A stretch of DNA of 64,000 bases from DASVNK01 sp036383895 (GCA_036383895.1 DASVNK010000030.1:170510-234509), one strand, 5' to 3'; shown: positions 15,682-24,938, counted from the first letter of the stretch. Notes: generated from the letters alone by a model not told the origin. Numbers and translations are program-made.

Positions 15682-17499
15682 ATGCCGAAGTTTCACAATA
15701 TTGCTGCCTATAAGTTCGCGCCGCTGAAAGACTTGAAAGAGCGGCGAGCGGATTTGCTTGCGAAGTGCAAGGGGTGGGGGTTGAAGGGGACGATTTTGTT
15801 GAGCACCGAGGGGATTAATTTGTTTGTGGCGGGGCTTCCGGACGGGGTTCAGGAGTTGGTGAAGGAGTTGAGGGGGATTCCTGGTTTGGCGGAGCTTCCG
15901 ATCAAGTTGAGTGAGAGTGAGCATCAGCCGTTTAACCGGATGCTGGTGCGGATCAAGAGGGAGATTATAGCGTTCGGGGTGCCGGAGATTGATCCGGGGC
16001 GTTATACGTCGCCGAGAGTTTCGGCGCGGACGTTGAAGCAGTGGCTGGATGAGGGGCGGCCGGTGACGTTGCTGGACACGCGGAATGATTACGAGGTGAA
16101 GCTCGGGACTTTCAAAAATGCGTTACCGGCGGGGATCGACCATTTTCGGGATTTTCCGGAGGCGGTGGAGAAGTTGCCGCAGGAGTTGAAGGAGCAGCCG
16201 ATCGTGACCTTTTGCACGGGCGGGATTCGTTGCGAGAAAGCGGCACCTTTCATGGAGCGCGCGGGTTTTAAGAATATTTTTCAACTGGATGGCGGCATCC
16301 TGAAGTATTTCGAGGAGTGCGGCGGGGCGCATTACGACGGCGAGTGTTTCGTTTTTGATCAGCGCGTGGGGGTCGATCCGTCATTGCATGAAACGGAGTC
16401 GGACCAGTGTTTTGTTTGTCTCACGCCGTTGAACGCGGAGGATCAAAAGGACCAGCGATATGTTGCGGGGAGGAGTTGTCCATACTGTTTCAAGACGAGT
16501 GAAGAGCAGCAGTCGTTAGCGCGCGCGGCGCGGCAGAAAGCGATCCGGCGCGCGACCACGCCGCTGCCGGGTAGCGTAGCGTACGATAATTTTCGTCCGA
16601 TCAGCGTGCCGACGGATTGTGATGGGCTGACGTTGCTGGCGTTTTTGGGGAAGGTGCTGAAGCACGTTCCGGCATTGGAATGGGATGACCTTTGTGAGCG
16701 AGGTTTGATGCTGGATCGCGCGCGAAAGCCGGTGGCGCCGAATCACATTGTCCATTCCGGTGAGCGGTACTTTCAGAAGCTGCCGTCGTTAGTGGAGCCG
16801 GAGGTGAGTGCGTCGATCGAGGTTCTTCACGAAGATGAAGCGACCGTAGTCTTGAACAAACCTGCGCCGTTGCCGATGCATCCGGGCGGGAGATTTAATC
16901 GCAACACGCTTCAATATATTCTGGAGCAGGTTTACCATCCACAAAAGCCTCGGCCTGCGCACCGATTGGACGCGAACACGACTGGGCTGGTGCTGATCAC
17001 GCGCACGCGCCATTTCGCTTCGAAACTGCAACCGCAGTTTGCACGTGGTGAAGTGGTGAAAACGTATCTGGCGAAAATTCACGGGACCCCAAAGGAAAAT
17101 TCTTTCACCTGCGACGCGCCGATTAGTGCCGAAGCGGGCGAAGCTGGCACGCGGATTATTGACTTGGCGGAAGGATTGCAGTCGCGCACTGAGTTTCGGG
17201 TGCGGGAACGATTTGCTGATGGCACAACGTTGGTTGAGGCGCGGCCAATTACGGGACGGACGAACCAGATTCGCGCGCATTTGTGGCAGCTTGGATTTCC
17301 GATTGTGGGCGATCCGGTTTATTTGCGCGATGGAAAGCTAGATCAAGCGAGGCAAACACTCGACATTACGTCCGAGCCACTTTGCTTGCATGCGTGGCGA
17401 TTGGGGTTCTTGCATCCGCTTACGAACGAAAAAGTGTCGTTCGAGGCGTCTGCACCCGAGTGGGTCCGCGGTGAAACAGCGGTTGCAGCAGACCGCTGA
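15682..17499 (+). CDS. Fusion of TrhO-type tRNA uridine hydroxylase (rhodanese) and RluA-type pseudouridine synthase
   Basis: 605 residues in two enzyme modules. Residues 1-290 are TrhO/YceA-like: an N-terminal ferredoxin-like domain (GLKGTILLSTEGINLFVAG), then a rhodanese domain with catalytic Cys178 in FCTGGIRCEK, then two CxxC pairs (CFVC, CPYC) of a zinc-ribbon-like tail. TrhO makes 5-hydroxyuridine at tRNA position 34. Residues of about 305-600 are a pseudouridine synthase of the RluA group with the catalytic Asp430 in HRLDANTTGLVLITR and RPITGRTNQIRAHL near the end. The same frame runs through both without a stop. The TTG directly before the ATG is ignored. RNA substrate of the second half is unknown. 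Confidence 0.88.
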   Translation: MPKFHNIAAYKFAPLKDLKERRADLLAKCKGWGLKGTILLSTEGINLFVAGLPDGVQELVKELRGIPGLAELPIKLSESEHQPFNRMLVRIKREIIAFGVPEIDPGRYTSPRVSARTLKQWLDEGRPVTLLDTRNDYEVKLGTFKNALPAGIDHFRDFPEAVEKLPQELKEQPIVTFCTGGIRCEKAAPFMERAGFKNIFQLDGGILKYFEECGGAHYDGECFVFDQRVGVDPSLHETESDQCFVCLTPLNAEDQKDQRYVAGRSCPYCFKTSEEQQSLARAARQKAIRRATTPLPGSVAYDNFRPISVPTDCDGLTLLAFLGKVLKHVPALEWDDLCERGLMLDRARKPVAPNHIVHSGERYFQKLPSLVEPEVSASIEVLHEDEATVVLNKPAPLPMHPGGRFNRNTLQYILEQVYHPQKPRPAHRLDANTTGLVLITRTRHFASKLQPQFARGEVVKTYLAKIHGTPKENSFTCDAPISAEAGEAGTRIIDLAEGLQSRTEFRVRERFADGTTLVEARPITGRTNQIRAHLWQLGFPIVGDPVYLRDGKLDQARQTLDITSEPLCLHAWRLGFLHPLTNEKVSFEASAPEWVRGETAVAADR

Positions 17500-17501
17500 T
17501 T

Positions 17502-18119
17502 TTACTCCCAGTGATAGTTGAAGCTGATGCTGACGCGGGGTTCGTCGGTTTGGTTGGCGGCGACTTCATGGCGGAGCCAGCTTTCGAAGAGGACGAGATT
17601 GCCGGTCTCGGCGGGGTATTTAATGAATTGGCGGTTTTCGTCGCGGTGCTCCGGGAGGCGTGGGGGAGCAGCCATGAATTTGCTGAGGCGCGGATCTTCG
17701 AACTTGATGCTGGAGCAGCCTTTCGGGGTGTTCACGTAGTAGGTGCCGCTGATGAAGGAGAGTGGGTGAAGATGCAAGCTGTGGACGGCCTGGCGGGGCA
17801 TGATGTTGACCCAGCAGTCGCTCATGAAGAAGCGGCGCTTGCGGAGGTCCATTTCGAGATGCGCGGAGAAGGCTTTTACGTGTTTGTTAATGCGGCGTTC
17901 AAGATCGGTGAACGTGGAGGAGAAGCGGTGCAGTTGCGCCATCGAGCCGTAGGAAGTGTATCCGCCGGGATAATTTTCTTCTGACCAGGCGCGGCCTTCG
18001 TCGTCGAAATCGCGGATTTGATAACATTCGCGGAGCAGCTCGCGATTGAATTTGTCCGCGCCGGTTTTGTTCAGCGCCTCGTAATAAATAAAGGTGGGGA
18101 ACCACGCTTTGATGCTCAC
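17502..18119 (-). CDS. Putative 2OG-Fe(II) oxygenase (TIGR02466-like)
   Basis: 205 residues, close to the usual length of this family. The N-terminus (AWFPTFIYYEAL) and the core WVNIMPRQAVHSLHLHPLSFISGTYYVNTP match the TIGR02466 pattern of a His-rich strand followed by SGxYYV. The late ETGNLVLFESWLRHEVAAN and RVSISFN supply the second metal His and the 2-oxoglutarate Arg of a double-stranded beta-helix. The family is predicted to hydroxylate small molecules or proteins, and is frequent in marine bacteria and phages. It converges on the TrhO-RluA gene with a 2-bp gap. Confidence 0.75.
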   Translation of the reverse strand: MSIKAWFPTFIYYEALNKTGADKFNRELLRECYQIRDFDDEGRAWSEENYPGGYTSYGSMAQLHRFSSTFTDLERRINKHVKAFSAHLEMDLRKRRFFMSDCWVNIMPRQAVHSLHLHPLSFISGTYYVNTPKGCSSIKFEDPRLSKFMAAPPRLPEHRDENRQFIKYPAETGNLVLFESWLRHEVAANQTDEPRVSISFNYHWE

Positions 18120-18163
18120 GCGCGGAGATTAGGCGAAAGCGATTTCCGCGCAAGGTAACGTGC

Positions 18164-19693
18164 TTAAGCGGCCTCGAGATCGTCGCATTGTTCTTCGCGT
18201 TTGCGCGCGCGGATTAACTGGCGAACCCATGACTCGACCTGCTCGGCTTCGTCGTTGCTCAACTTTTCGGCGGTCGATTCAACACCGTTGGCAGGTACGC
18301 CGCCGCTGAGTGTGATGACTCGCTCGACGACTTGTTTCCAATTCTGGTTTTGCATCGGAGAACCGACGGTGCGGAGCGCTATCCAGTCGAAGATATTCGC
18401 GGCGCGAGCGTGAACTTCGATAAGAAAGCGGAGTCCGCCGGGAGTGGCATCGCTGCGGAAAGTAACTATGCCGGCGAGGGGATGTCCTTCGACGGTCGCG
18501 AACGTGACTGATTCGGAAGTCTCCTCCTCGACTCGGACCTGGATGTTGCCGCGCCCTGGAATCGCGCCGGTCAGGGTTTCGCCTTTGTGCGCTTCGGTCG
18601 GGACGTTTGGCTCAGCCGCGAATTCGATGGGCATAATTTCAGTAACGTGGTCGCGGAAGAGGCGCATCAGTTCGGTGGTTGTGAGATCCGGCGCGACGAT
18701 GTCGGCCCAGAAACGTTTTCGTTCCATGGCACCGACGCCGTGTTCTGGAAGAAGTTCGGGAATGGCATCGGCGAGTTCGCGGAGGCCGATGTTGAGCGGG
18801 GTAGGGTTGATTTTGAACACTTCGACGAGCGCGTTGCCCTCGGGGTTCTTGATCACGTTTTCTTCGACGAGCATTTCCAGCTTGGAGCTGTTCAACGGCA
18901 TGCTGACCCCGCTCATGGAGGACATGGATTGACCGAAGCCGCCGAAGCTCTCGGCCATGGCAGTGCCGATTTGCGCCATCCAGGCGGGCAAGGGAACCTG
19001 GGTGGGACGGCGGCCAGTGATTTCGGAAATGCGCTGGATGAGATCGGCGGTGGTGGTGGTTTCCGCACCGGTGAGTTCGAGAGTTTGCGCGGAGAGGGTG
19101 CTGTCCTCGACAGATTTGGTGATTGCGGCGCCGAGATCTTCGAACCAGATGGGCTGAAATGGCTGGTCGCCCTGGCCGACCACTGGGACCACGGGCAGCG
19201 TGCGAATCATCTTGAAGAGCTTGGAAATGACGTCGTCGCCGGGACCGTAAACATTGCCGGGGCGGAGGATGAGCCATTCGCCGCCGAAGGTTTGGACGAG
19301 TTGTTCGGCGCGGAGTTTGGATTGGTGATAGGCGCTCTGGCCGACGTCGGCGCCGAGGGAGGAGAGAAAGACGAAACGTCGCACCCCTACGGCGGCGGCA
19401 GCTTCGAGAATATTGCGGGTGCCTTGGACGTTGATTTTTTCGAAGGTGATTTCGGGAGGGCTTTCTTCGACGATGCCGGTGATGTGAACGACAACTTCAC
19501 AACCTTGAGCTGCGCCGGCGAGACTTGCAGGATCGGTGATGTCTGCTGCGAATGGTTCGACACGTTCGGGATAATCGCGGGCATCGCGATCGGCGCCGCG
19601 GGAGAGCAGTCGCACTTCGTGCCCTGCTTTCAGGAGCGCGGGAATTGCGCCAGCACCGATGACACCTGTGCCGCCCGTAACGAGGATCTTCAT
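18164..19693 (-). CDS. Atypical/extended SDR NAD-dependent epimerase with extra C-terminal domain
   Basis: 509 residues from the ATG at 19693; the open frame extends to 20155 but that part is the shadow of the divergent gene. MKILVTGGTGVIGAGAIPALL is the Rossmann glycine motif and YHQSKLRAEQLV holds the catalytic Tyr and Lys of SDR enzymes; LRPGNVYGPGDD follows as usual. Residues of about 1-290 resemble NDUFA9-like and sugar-epimerase SDRs. From about residue 330 a second domain follows, with EGHPLAGIVTFR and an Arg/Ile-rich strand, reminiscent of DUF1990. The reaction is unknown; possible substrates are quinone-bound or lipid-bound compounds. It is divergent from a CrtI-like oxidoreductase. 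Confidence 0.8.
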   Translation of the reverse strand: MKILVTGGTGVIGAGAIPALLKAGHEVRLLSRGADRDARDYPERVEPFAADITDPASLAGAAQGCEVVVHITGIVEESPPEITFEKINVQGTRNILEAAAAVGVRRFVFLSSLGADVGQSAYHQSKLRAEQLVQTFGGEWLILRPGNVYGPGDDVISKLFKMIRTLPVVPVVGQGDQPFQPIWFEDLGAAITKSVEDSTLSAQTLELTGAETTTTADLIQRISEITGRRPTQVPLPAWMAQIGTAMAESFGGFGQSMSSMSGVSMPLNSSKLEMLVEENVIKNPEGNALVEVFKINPTPLNIGLRELADAIPELLPEHGVGAMERKRFWADIVAPDLTTTELMRLFRDHVTEIMPIEFAAEPNVPTEAHKGETLTGAIPGRGNIQVRVEEETSESVTFATVEGHPLAGIVTFRSDATPGGLRFLIEVHARAANIFDWIALRTVGSPMQNQNWKQVVERVITLSGGVPANGVESTAEKLSNDEAEQVESWVRQLIRARKREEQCDDLEAA

Positions 19694-19767
19694 GCAGGAA
19701 TTTACCACAATGCTATGGTGGAGGAGCGCGCCGGGCGTGCAGAAGAGAGGGTCAGGAGAAACGGGAG

Positions 19768-21198
19768 TTGAAGAGTCAGGGCGAACGTTACGATGCGGTG
19801 GTAGTGGGTGCAGGGCCGAATGGGTTGACCGCGGCAGTTGTGCTCGCGCGCGCGGGTTATTCGGTGCTGGTGCTGGAAGCGCGAGAGAGAATTGGGGGCG
19901 GGTGCCGCACGGAGCAACTGACGCTACCGGGATTTTATCACGACGTTTGCGCTGCGATTCACCCGATGGGTGTGCTCTCGCCGGTGTTTCGCGAATTACA
20001 ACTGGAGAAGCACGGTTTGGAATGGGTGGAGGCGTCCGCTCCGTTAGCGCATCCGTTGCCGGACGGACGCGCGGGAGTGTTGCACTATTCGTTGGACGAG
20101 ACGGCGCGGAAACTTGGAGAGGATGGCGCGGCGTGGCGAAGGACGTTTGCGCCATTTTTGAAAAATAGCGCGGCGTTCTTTTCGGAAATACTGCGGCCGA
20201 TCCGATTGCCTTCGCACCCGATGATGATGGCGCGGTTCGGGATGACGGCGTTACGATCGGCGGAGGCGGTGATGCGTCGGTTTCGGACCGATGAAGCGCG
20301 CGCGTTGTTCACGGGCTGCGCTGGACACGCGATTCTCCCGCTGGATAAAGCGGGGACGGCATCGTTTGGCTTGGTGCTCGCGCTGGCGGGGCATGGGATT
20401 GGATGGCCGTGCGCGCGCGGGGGGTCGCAAGCGATTATTGATGCGATGGAAGGGGCATTGCGCGCGAGTGGAGGAAGAATTGAAACGAACAGGGAGGTGC
20501 GTTCTTTGAGGGACGTTCCGGAGTCCAAAGTGGTGCTGTTCGATGTAAGCCCGAAACAACTGGCGGATATTGCGGGAGAAGATTTGCCGACGAGTTTTGT
20601 TCGGAAACTTCGCGGATTCAAAATGGGGCCGGGGGTGTTCAAAGTGGATTGGGCTTTGAGCGGACCGATACCCTGGAAAAATCCGGACTGCGCGTTGGCT
20701 GCGACGGTGCATGTTTGCGGGACGGCGGAGGAGATTTTGGAATCGGAACGCGAGATGGGCGAAGGACGTATTCCCGAGAAGCCTTTCGTGCTGCTGGCGC
20801 AGCAATCGATGTTTGATGCGACACGGGCTCCGGCGGGGAAACATACGGGTTGGGCGTATTGTCATGTGCCGGCGGGTTGCACCGTGGATATGACGGAGGC
20901 GATTGAGAGACAGATTGAGCGGTTTGCGCCGGGATTTCGTGATTTGATTTTGGCGCGGCATACGCGTTCGCCGGCGCAGTATGAAGCTTACAATGCGAAT
21001 TTCATTGGAGGGGACATTGGCGGGGGGGCGAACACGCTGATGCAGTTTTTGTTTCGGCCGATCCCGCGGTGGAATCCTTATTCGACGCCGAATCCGCGGT
21101 TATTTCTGTGTTCGAGTTCGACTCCGCCGGGCGGAGGGGTGCATGGGATGTGCGGATATTGGGCGGCGCGGGCGGCGCTTAAGCGGCTAGTGCGTTAA
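19768..21198 (+). CDS. CrtI-like FAD-dependent oxidoreductase
   Basis: 476 residues starting at a TTG (19768) that has a well-spaced AGGAG at 19754-19758; no ATG is nearby in frame. The N-terminal DAVVVGAGPNGLTAAVVLARAG and the following LEARERIGGGCRTE form the FAD dinucleotide motif and its second Gly-rich loop, as in phytoene desaturases and related carotenoid or retinoid oxidoreductases. The C-terminal SSSTPPGGGVHGMCGYWAA is the typical flavin-binding end. Such enzymes desaturate or saturate polyene or isoprenoid chains. No other carotenoid gene is present, so the substrate is open. Confidence 0.85.
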   Translation: MKSQGERYDAVVVGAGPNGLTAAVVLARAGYSVLVLEARERIGGGCRTEQLTLPGFYHDVCAAIHPMGVLSPVFRELQLEKHGLEWVEASAPLAHPLPDGRAGVLHYSLDETARKLGEDGAAWRRTFAPFLKNSAAFFSEILRPIRLPSHPMMMARFGMTALRSAEAVMRRFRTDEARALFTGCAGHAILPLDKAGTASFGLVLALAGHGIGWPCARGGSQAIIDAMEGALRASGGRIETNREVRSLRDVPESKVVLFDVSPKQLADIAGEDLPTSFVRKLRGFKMGPGVFKVDWALSGPIPWKNPDCALAATVHVCGTAEEILESEREMGEGRIPEKPFVLLAQQSMFDATRAPAGKHTGWAYCHVPAGCTVDMTEAIERQIERFAPGFRDLILARHTRSPAQYEAYNANFIGGDIGGGANTLMQFLFRPIPRWNPYSTPNPRLFLCSSSTPPGGGVHGMCGYWAARAALKRLVR

Positions 21199-21260
21199 AG
21201 TTGGAAGAGAGTTAAGAAACCTTTGTAAATAGCTCATCACTAGGCAATTATGTATTTCTT

Positions 21261-21310
21261 TAACGTTAACTTTATTGTTACTTTATCGTGTTTTTTCGTG
21301 CCTTATCGTT
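21261..21310. repeat. T-rich 10-bp tandem array downstream of the symporter gene
   Basis: The successive 10-mers tttattgtta, ctttatcgtg, ttttttcgtg and ccttatcgtt are variants of one unit. Read on the minus strand (CACGATAAAG type) they resemble the array at 431-480. They lie in the 120-bp gap between the CrtI-like gene and the symporter stop. No hairpin is evident. Confidence 0.45.
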
Positions 21311-21318
21311 TCGCGCAC

Positions 21319-22575
21319 TTACGTGATCGGGGCGTTTTCCACCGTGCCGACGTTTGGGGTGAACTCGCCTTCCCAGCGGGCGACGACGGCGGTGGCGAGG
21401 CAATTGCCGACGAGGTTCACCGTGGTGCGCGCCATGTCCATGAGTTCATCGACGCCGATGATGAGGAGGACGCCGGCGAGAGGGAGATCGAACGTGACGA
21501 GAGTTCCTGCGAGAATGACCTGAGAGGCGCGGGGGATGCCGGCCATGCCTTTGCTGGTGAGCATGAGCGTGAGCATGATCATGAGCTGCTGGCCGATGGT
21601 GAGATTGACGCCGGCGGCCTGGGCGACAAAGACGGAGGCGACGGCGAGGTAGAGGGTGGAGCCGTCGAGGTTGAAAGAGTAGCCCATGGGCATGACGAAG
21701 GAGACGATGCGCTTTGGGACGCCGAATTGGATCATGCGCTTCATGGCGTCCGGCAATGCTGCGTCGGATGACGTTGTGGAAAATGCGAGGAGCGCCGGGT
21801 CTTTGATGAGGCGGAGAAATTGCAGCACGGGAATCCGGGCCCAGAGGGCGACCGGCAACAAAACGCCGATGCAGAAGACGAGGAGCGCGCCGTACAAGGT
21901 GAGGATCAATTTACCCAAGTTTACCAGAACGCCGAGTCCGCTGTGCGCTACGGTTACCGCCATGGCCGCGCCGATCCCGAACGGCGCGAATTTCATGATG
22001 AGACCGACGAATTTGAACATCGCTTCCATCAGACCTTCAAAGAAGCTGAGAACTGTCTCGCGCGGTTTGCCGCTGATTTGCGCGAGAGAAATTCCGAAAA
22101 CGATGGCGAAGAAAACGACTTGGAGAACGTCGTTGGCAGCGGCGGCCCGGAAGAAACTCGTGGGGACCAGATGTTCGATGATTCCTTGAATGGTGACTTT
22201 TGCGGCGCCGACCTGCTGCGCCGCATCGGAGGGTGGTAACGTCACTCCCACACCAGGCTGCGTCAGGTTCACGGCGACCAGGCCAATCACGAGGGCGAGG
22301 GTCGTGACGATTTCGAAGTAGATGATTGATTTGAAGGCGAGGCGGCCGACCGCTTTGAGGTCGTCACTGTGTCCGGCGATTCCGACCACCAGTGTGGAAA
22401 AGACCAGCGGAACGAGGATGCATTTGATCATCCGCAGGAAGAGGTTCGAGACGACTTTCAGATTCTGCGAAACGGCGGGATACGAACTCTCCGGAAAGAG
22501 CCAGCCCACCGCCATCCCGACGACCATCGAGATCAGGATCCAATGCGTTAAACTGATCCGGCGGTAACAACTCAT
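21319..22575 (-). CDS. Dicarboxylate/amino acid:cation symporter (DAACS family)
   Basis: 418 residues from the ATG at 22575; the longer open frame upstream is repeat DNA. Family landmarks are visible: FLRMIKCILVPLVFSTLVVGIAG in the third helix, the Ser-rich hairpin FSTTSSDAALPDAM, PMGYSFNLDGSTLY with the NxDGT motif, and GIPRASQVILAGTL of the second hairpin, followed by DELMDMARTTVNLVGNCLA with the substrate-binding Asp and Arg/Asn. It imports C4-dicarboxylates or glutamate/aspartate with protons or sodium through the inner membrane. The Arg in DMARTTVN fits acidic substrates. It stands alone. Confidence 0.93.
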   Translation of the reverse strand: MSCYRRISLTHWILISMVVGMAVGWLFPESSYPAVSQNLKVVSNLFLRMIKCILVPLVFSTLVVGIAGHSDDLKAVGRLAFKSIIYFEIVTTLALVIGLVAVNLTQPGVGVTLPPSDAAQQVGAAKVTIQGIIEHLVPTSFFRAAAANDVLQVVFFAIVFGISLAQISGKPRETVLSFFEGLMEAMFKFVGLIMKFAPFGIGAAMAVTVAHSGLGVLVNLGKLILTLYGALLVFCIGVLLPVALWARIPVLQFLRLIKDPALLAFSTTSSDAALPDAMKRMIQFGVPKRIVSFVMPMGYSFNLDGSTLYLAVASVFVAQAAGVNLTIGQQLMIMLTLMLTSKGMAGIPRASQVILAGTLVTFDLPLAGVLLIIGVDELMDMARTTVNLVGNCLATAVVARWEGEFTPNVGTVENAPIT

Positions 22576-22789
22576 TGTGCTGCTTGCGCCGGAGGGTAGC
22601 GGCGGGGCCGATGGTATGTCGAGACTCCGCTCAAATTCTGGCCGCTCTTGGAGGATTCGGAAAATCGACTTACAAAAAATTTCAAAATGGCGATACAGAA
22701 CGAAAAACCGCGGTACAATAGGGTCGGAAATGGGGTGGTTGAGGGCGATACATCTTTTGTAAGTTTTCGAAGGGGGCATGGGATTGTTC

Positions 22790-22915
22790 ACCACAGACCA
22801 GAACTGATAAACGTTGCGTCGCTTCGCGACAGGGACACAGAGGACACGGAGAAGAAAAGATTGGCGATAAAAGGCGTTAAAAAGAGTTAAATCAGGTACT
22901 TGCGACGGAAATGTA
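22790..22915 (+). repeat. Intergenic repeat block A1
   Basis: The block contains an AACTGATAAAC...GCTTCGCG segment, a GGACACAGAGGACACGGAG motif, and then GCGATAAAAG-GCGTTAAAAA-GAGTTAAATC in about 10-bp units. It ends in a CAGGTACTTGCG tail and AATGTAGAC. The same modules recur at 45977-46345. The 215 bp between the symporter start and this block show nothing recognisable. Confidence 0.6.
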
Positions 22916-22930
22916 GACTCTGAGTCGGAA

Positions 22931-23060
22931 GTGGAATCTTGTGGAACTGGTGGAATTACGGGGGTTTTTTGATGGGGTGCGGTGGAATTGAGAATCTTCG
23001 TGCGCGCGCGGTTTAACGTGAAAAAGAGTGAAATCAGGTACTTACGTCGTGAAAATGTAG
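22931..23060 (+). repeat. Intergenic repeat block A2
   Basis: It starts with a GTGGAACTGGTGGAATTACGG segment and a GGTTTTTTGAT run. A GTGAAAAAGAGTGAAATCAGG unit, a TACTTACG tail and AATGTAGAC follow. The GGTGGAATTACGG...TTTTTTGAT module is repeated nearly exactly at 46041-46072. Confidence 0.6.
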
Positions 23061-23086
23061 ACTGGGGTTTGATTTCAGCGTGAGAA

Positions 23087-23290
23087 TCAAGAATCGATAA
23101 CGTGTAGAAACCCGCGATTGGACGCCCCGTCCCGCCGCAAGTTTGTTTCCCCCACGTAGACGTTCGCTTCGCGAATCGTGGTATCGCGGGTCGACACGGT
23201 GCCTCGCAGGACGAGGAGGCCTTCGGCGAGGCGCGGAATGCAGCACGCGAGACGCGCGCGCTCCCCAGAGTGGCGAACTTCGTTTTCATG
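23087..23290 (-). repeat. Relic resembling dispersed 'SARVSRA' intergenic repeat
   Basis: On the minus strand this stretch reads MKTKFATLGSARVSRAAF, then a Cys/Arg/Pro-rich segment. I recall ORFs starting LGSARVSRA annotated many times as hypothetical proteins in verrucomicrobial genomes, which points to a dispersed repeat rather than a gene. It contains small palindromes such as TTCGCTTCGCGAA. The surrounding gap 22576-23516 holds this and blocks A1 and A2; the remaining 23291-23516 shows nothing recognisable. Confidence 0.45.
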
Positions 23291-23516
23291 ATTAAACGAG
23301 CGCGCGAAGGGACGGGGCAGGTACGCGGGGGTGCGCACGTTGCTTTCGGGGATGATTAGAAGGTCGCTGAACGGCAGCGAGATTCTAGTCAGCCACGGTC
23401 GCCTTCACAGGCTGGTTCGATTAGAGCAGGGAGAGGATCGAAACGCAAGGCTGATTACTTTTCGCACCTTTTCGCACAATGTGCCGGTAAACGGAAATAA
23501 CGCAGCTTCAGGAGGA

Positions 23517-24899
23517 CTAAGGCAGCACCTCGACACGCAGGCGGAATAACTCGTTGCTGCTGGACTGAATTGGAACGATGAGTTGTTGATTGTAGCCGAT
23601 CCCAGCCTCACGGGTCAGCGACCGCCAGGAGGCCATATCCGGAGCGTCCGTCACCTGCAACTCGTAAATCCCGTTTCGGGCAGCATTCCAATACATGGCC
23701 AACGAATCCCCTCCATTCTGATATACGATCTCGGCTTTCGGCGCGGGACTCTCCGCGAGGAACGCGGCAATTCGGTTGTGCGCAGCGGAGTCCACATTGG
23801 TGAAGGCGCCGCCGAAGAGGATTCGATCGTCGGGCAAGACCAGGGTCGTCATGACTGAGCCGGCTCCTCGACCGGAAGGATAATATTTATCTTCCGCGCC
23901 GTGAGGTCCAAGGCGAATCACGCCGCGTTCCAGCGGTCCGGTGCCATAACCGATCCCGCCGACAATGATTTTACCGCTGGACTGATGGCTGATGGAGTAA
24001 ACCATTCCTTCCAAGCCTGGCGGCGCGAAAACGGGATTAACAGATCCATCAGCCTGCAACATTGTCAGGCTGGAAGAAAAATTGTTGTTTCGGAATGCCG
24101 CCACCACAGCGCCATCCGGCAGAACGTCTACGGCGGCCACTGCTCGATACTCGGTTCCATGCGAGAAGGTGCCGTCCCTTGAACCATCCGCGTTCAAGCG
24201 GACGAATTCCGTCGTGCTGATCCCGCCTGGTGCTGTGCCGAATACTTCCAGCAGCACTTTGTCATCTTCATAGATGTGGCGGACCGCCACCGAATTGGTT
24301 ATCACTGCCTGATAGGAAGTGTCCACCAAGCCTTCGGCGCTGAGCCGGGCTAGATTCGTCACGGCGACGCCTTGAAGCATGCGAAAGTTGCCACCCACCA
24401 AAAGCCGACCTTCCGAATCCGCGAGCACAGAGCCGATCGAATTCTGAAAAATATTTCCGAAATTCAAAGCGAAATTGGTGTCAACGGCACCGTCTTCGTT
24501 CAACCTTGCAACGTCGTTCACGTTGTGGCCGCTGAAACTGCTGAACCACCCGTACACGAGGATAGATCCGTCCTTCATGGGGATGATCGAAGAGACCTGC
24601 CCGGTATCTACCCCGCTCGTCAGAAACCCGCTTCGCGGTCCAGAGCCAGGGCTAAAGGATTCGTCGAGTCGCCCATCCGGCAATAGGCGCGCTATTTTCC
24701 TTCGAGGTACGCCGTTATAATGATTGAAACGACCTCCTACCAGGAACCTGCCTTCAGCGTCTCGTCGGATTGTGAGAACATCGCCATCGAAGCCCAGGCC
24801 GAAGTTGAAAATTGGATCGAGGGATGTCGCTGAAACAGGAAAAATCGAAATGCAAAAAAGAAGAAGAACGACCAGAAGACGGCGGCCATTGGATTGCAT
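23517..24899 (-). CDS. Secreted delta-60 repeat beta-propeller protein
   Basis: 460 residues with a signal peptide (residues 1-24, ending VSATS). The body consists of repeats of about 55-60 residues of the delta-60 type, each with a GRxLVGGxF strand followed by an ARLNxDGxxDxxF motif (for example RIARLLPDGRLDESF-like, VARLNEDGAVDTNF, LARLSAEGLVDTSY, VRLNADGSRDGTF). Such domains form propellers in extracellular or surface proteins of this phylum and deltaproteobacteria. The C-terminal 70 residues are a separate beta-rich domain ending in ELFRLRVEVLP. Exact function is unknown. No partner gene is evident. Confidence 0.85.
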   Translation of the reverse strand: MQSNGRRLLVVLLLFCISIFPVSATSLDPIFNFGLGFDGDVLTIRRDAEGRFLVGGRFNHYNGVPRRKIARLLPDGRLDESFSPGSGPRSGFLTSGVDTGQVSSIIPMKDGSILVYGWFSSFSGHNVNDVARLNEDGAVDTNFALNFGNIFQNSIGSVLADSEGRLLVGGNFRMLQGVAVTNLARLSAEGLVDTSYQAVITNSVAVRHIYEDDKVLLEVFGTAPGGISTTEFVRLNADGSRDGTFSHGTEYRAVAAVDVLPDGAVVAAFRNNNFSSSLTMLQADGSVNPVFAPPGLEGMVYSISHQSSGKIIVGGIGYGTGPLERGVIRLGPHGAEDKYYPSGRGAGSVMTTLVLPDDRILFGGAFTNVDSAAHNRIAAFLAESPAPKAEIVYQNGGDSLAMYWNAARNGIYELQVTDAPDMASWRSLTREAGIGYNQQLIVPIQSSSNELFRLRVEVLP

Positions 24900-24938
24900 C
24901 TACCTGGAGAATAGAGCGGCCGAATCGGTACTCAACGG

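Noticed and set aside
18587..19771. 394-residue plus-strand ORF
   Set aside because: It is the antisense of the SDR gene with Gly/Asp/Glu-rich noise and no motif.
19694..20155. 154-residue N-terminal extension of the SDR protein
   Set aside because: Pro/Arg/Ser-rich and overlapping the divergent CrtI-like gene; the ATG at 19693 starts exactly at the Rossmann motif.
22576..23289. 238-residue N-terminal extension of the symporter
   Set aside because: This stretch is repeat DNA; the symporter begins in normal fashion at 22575.
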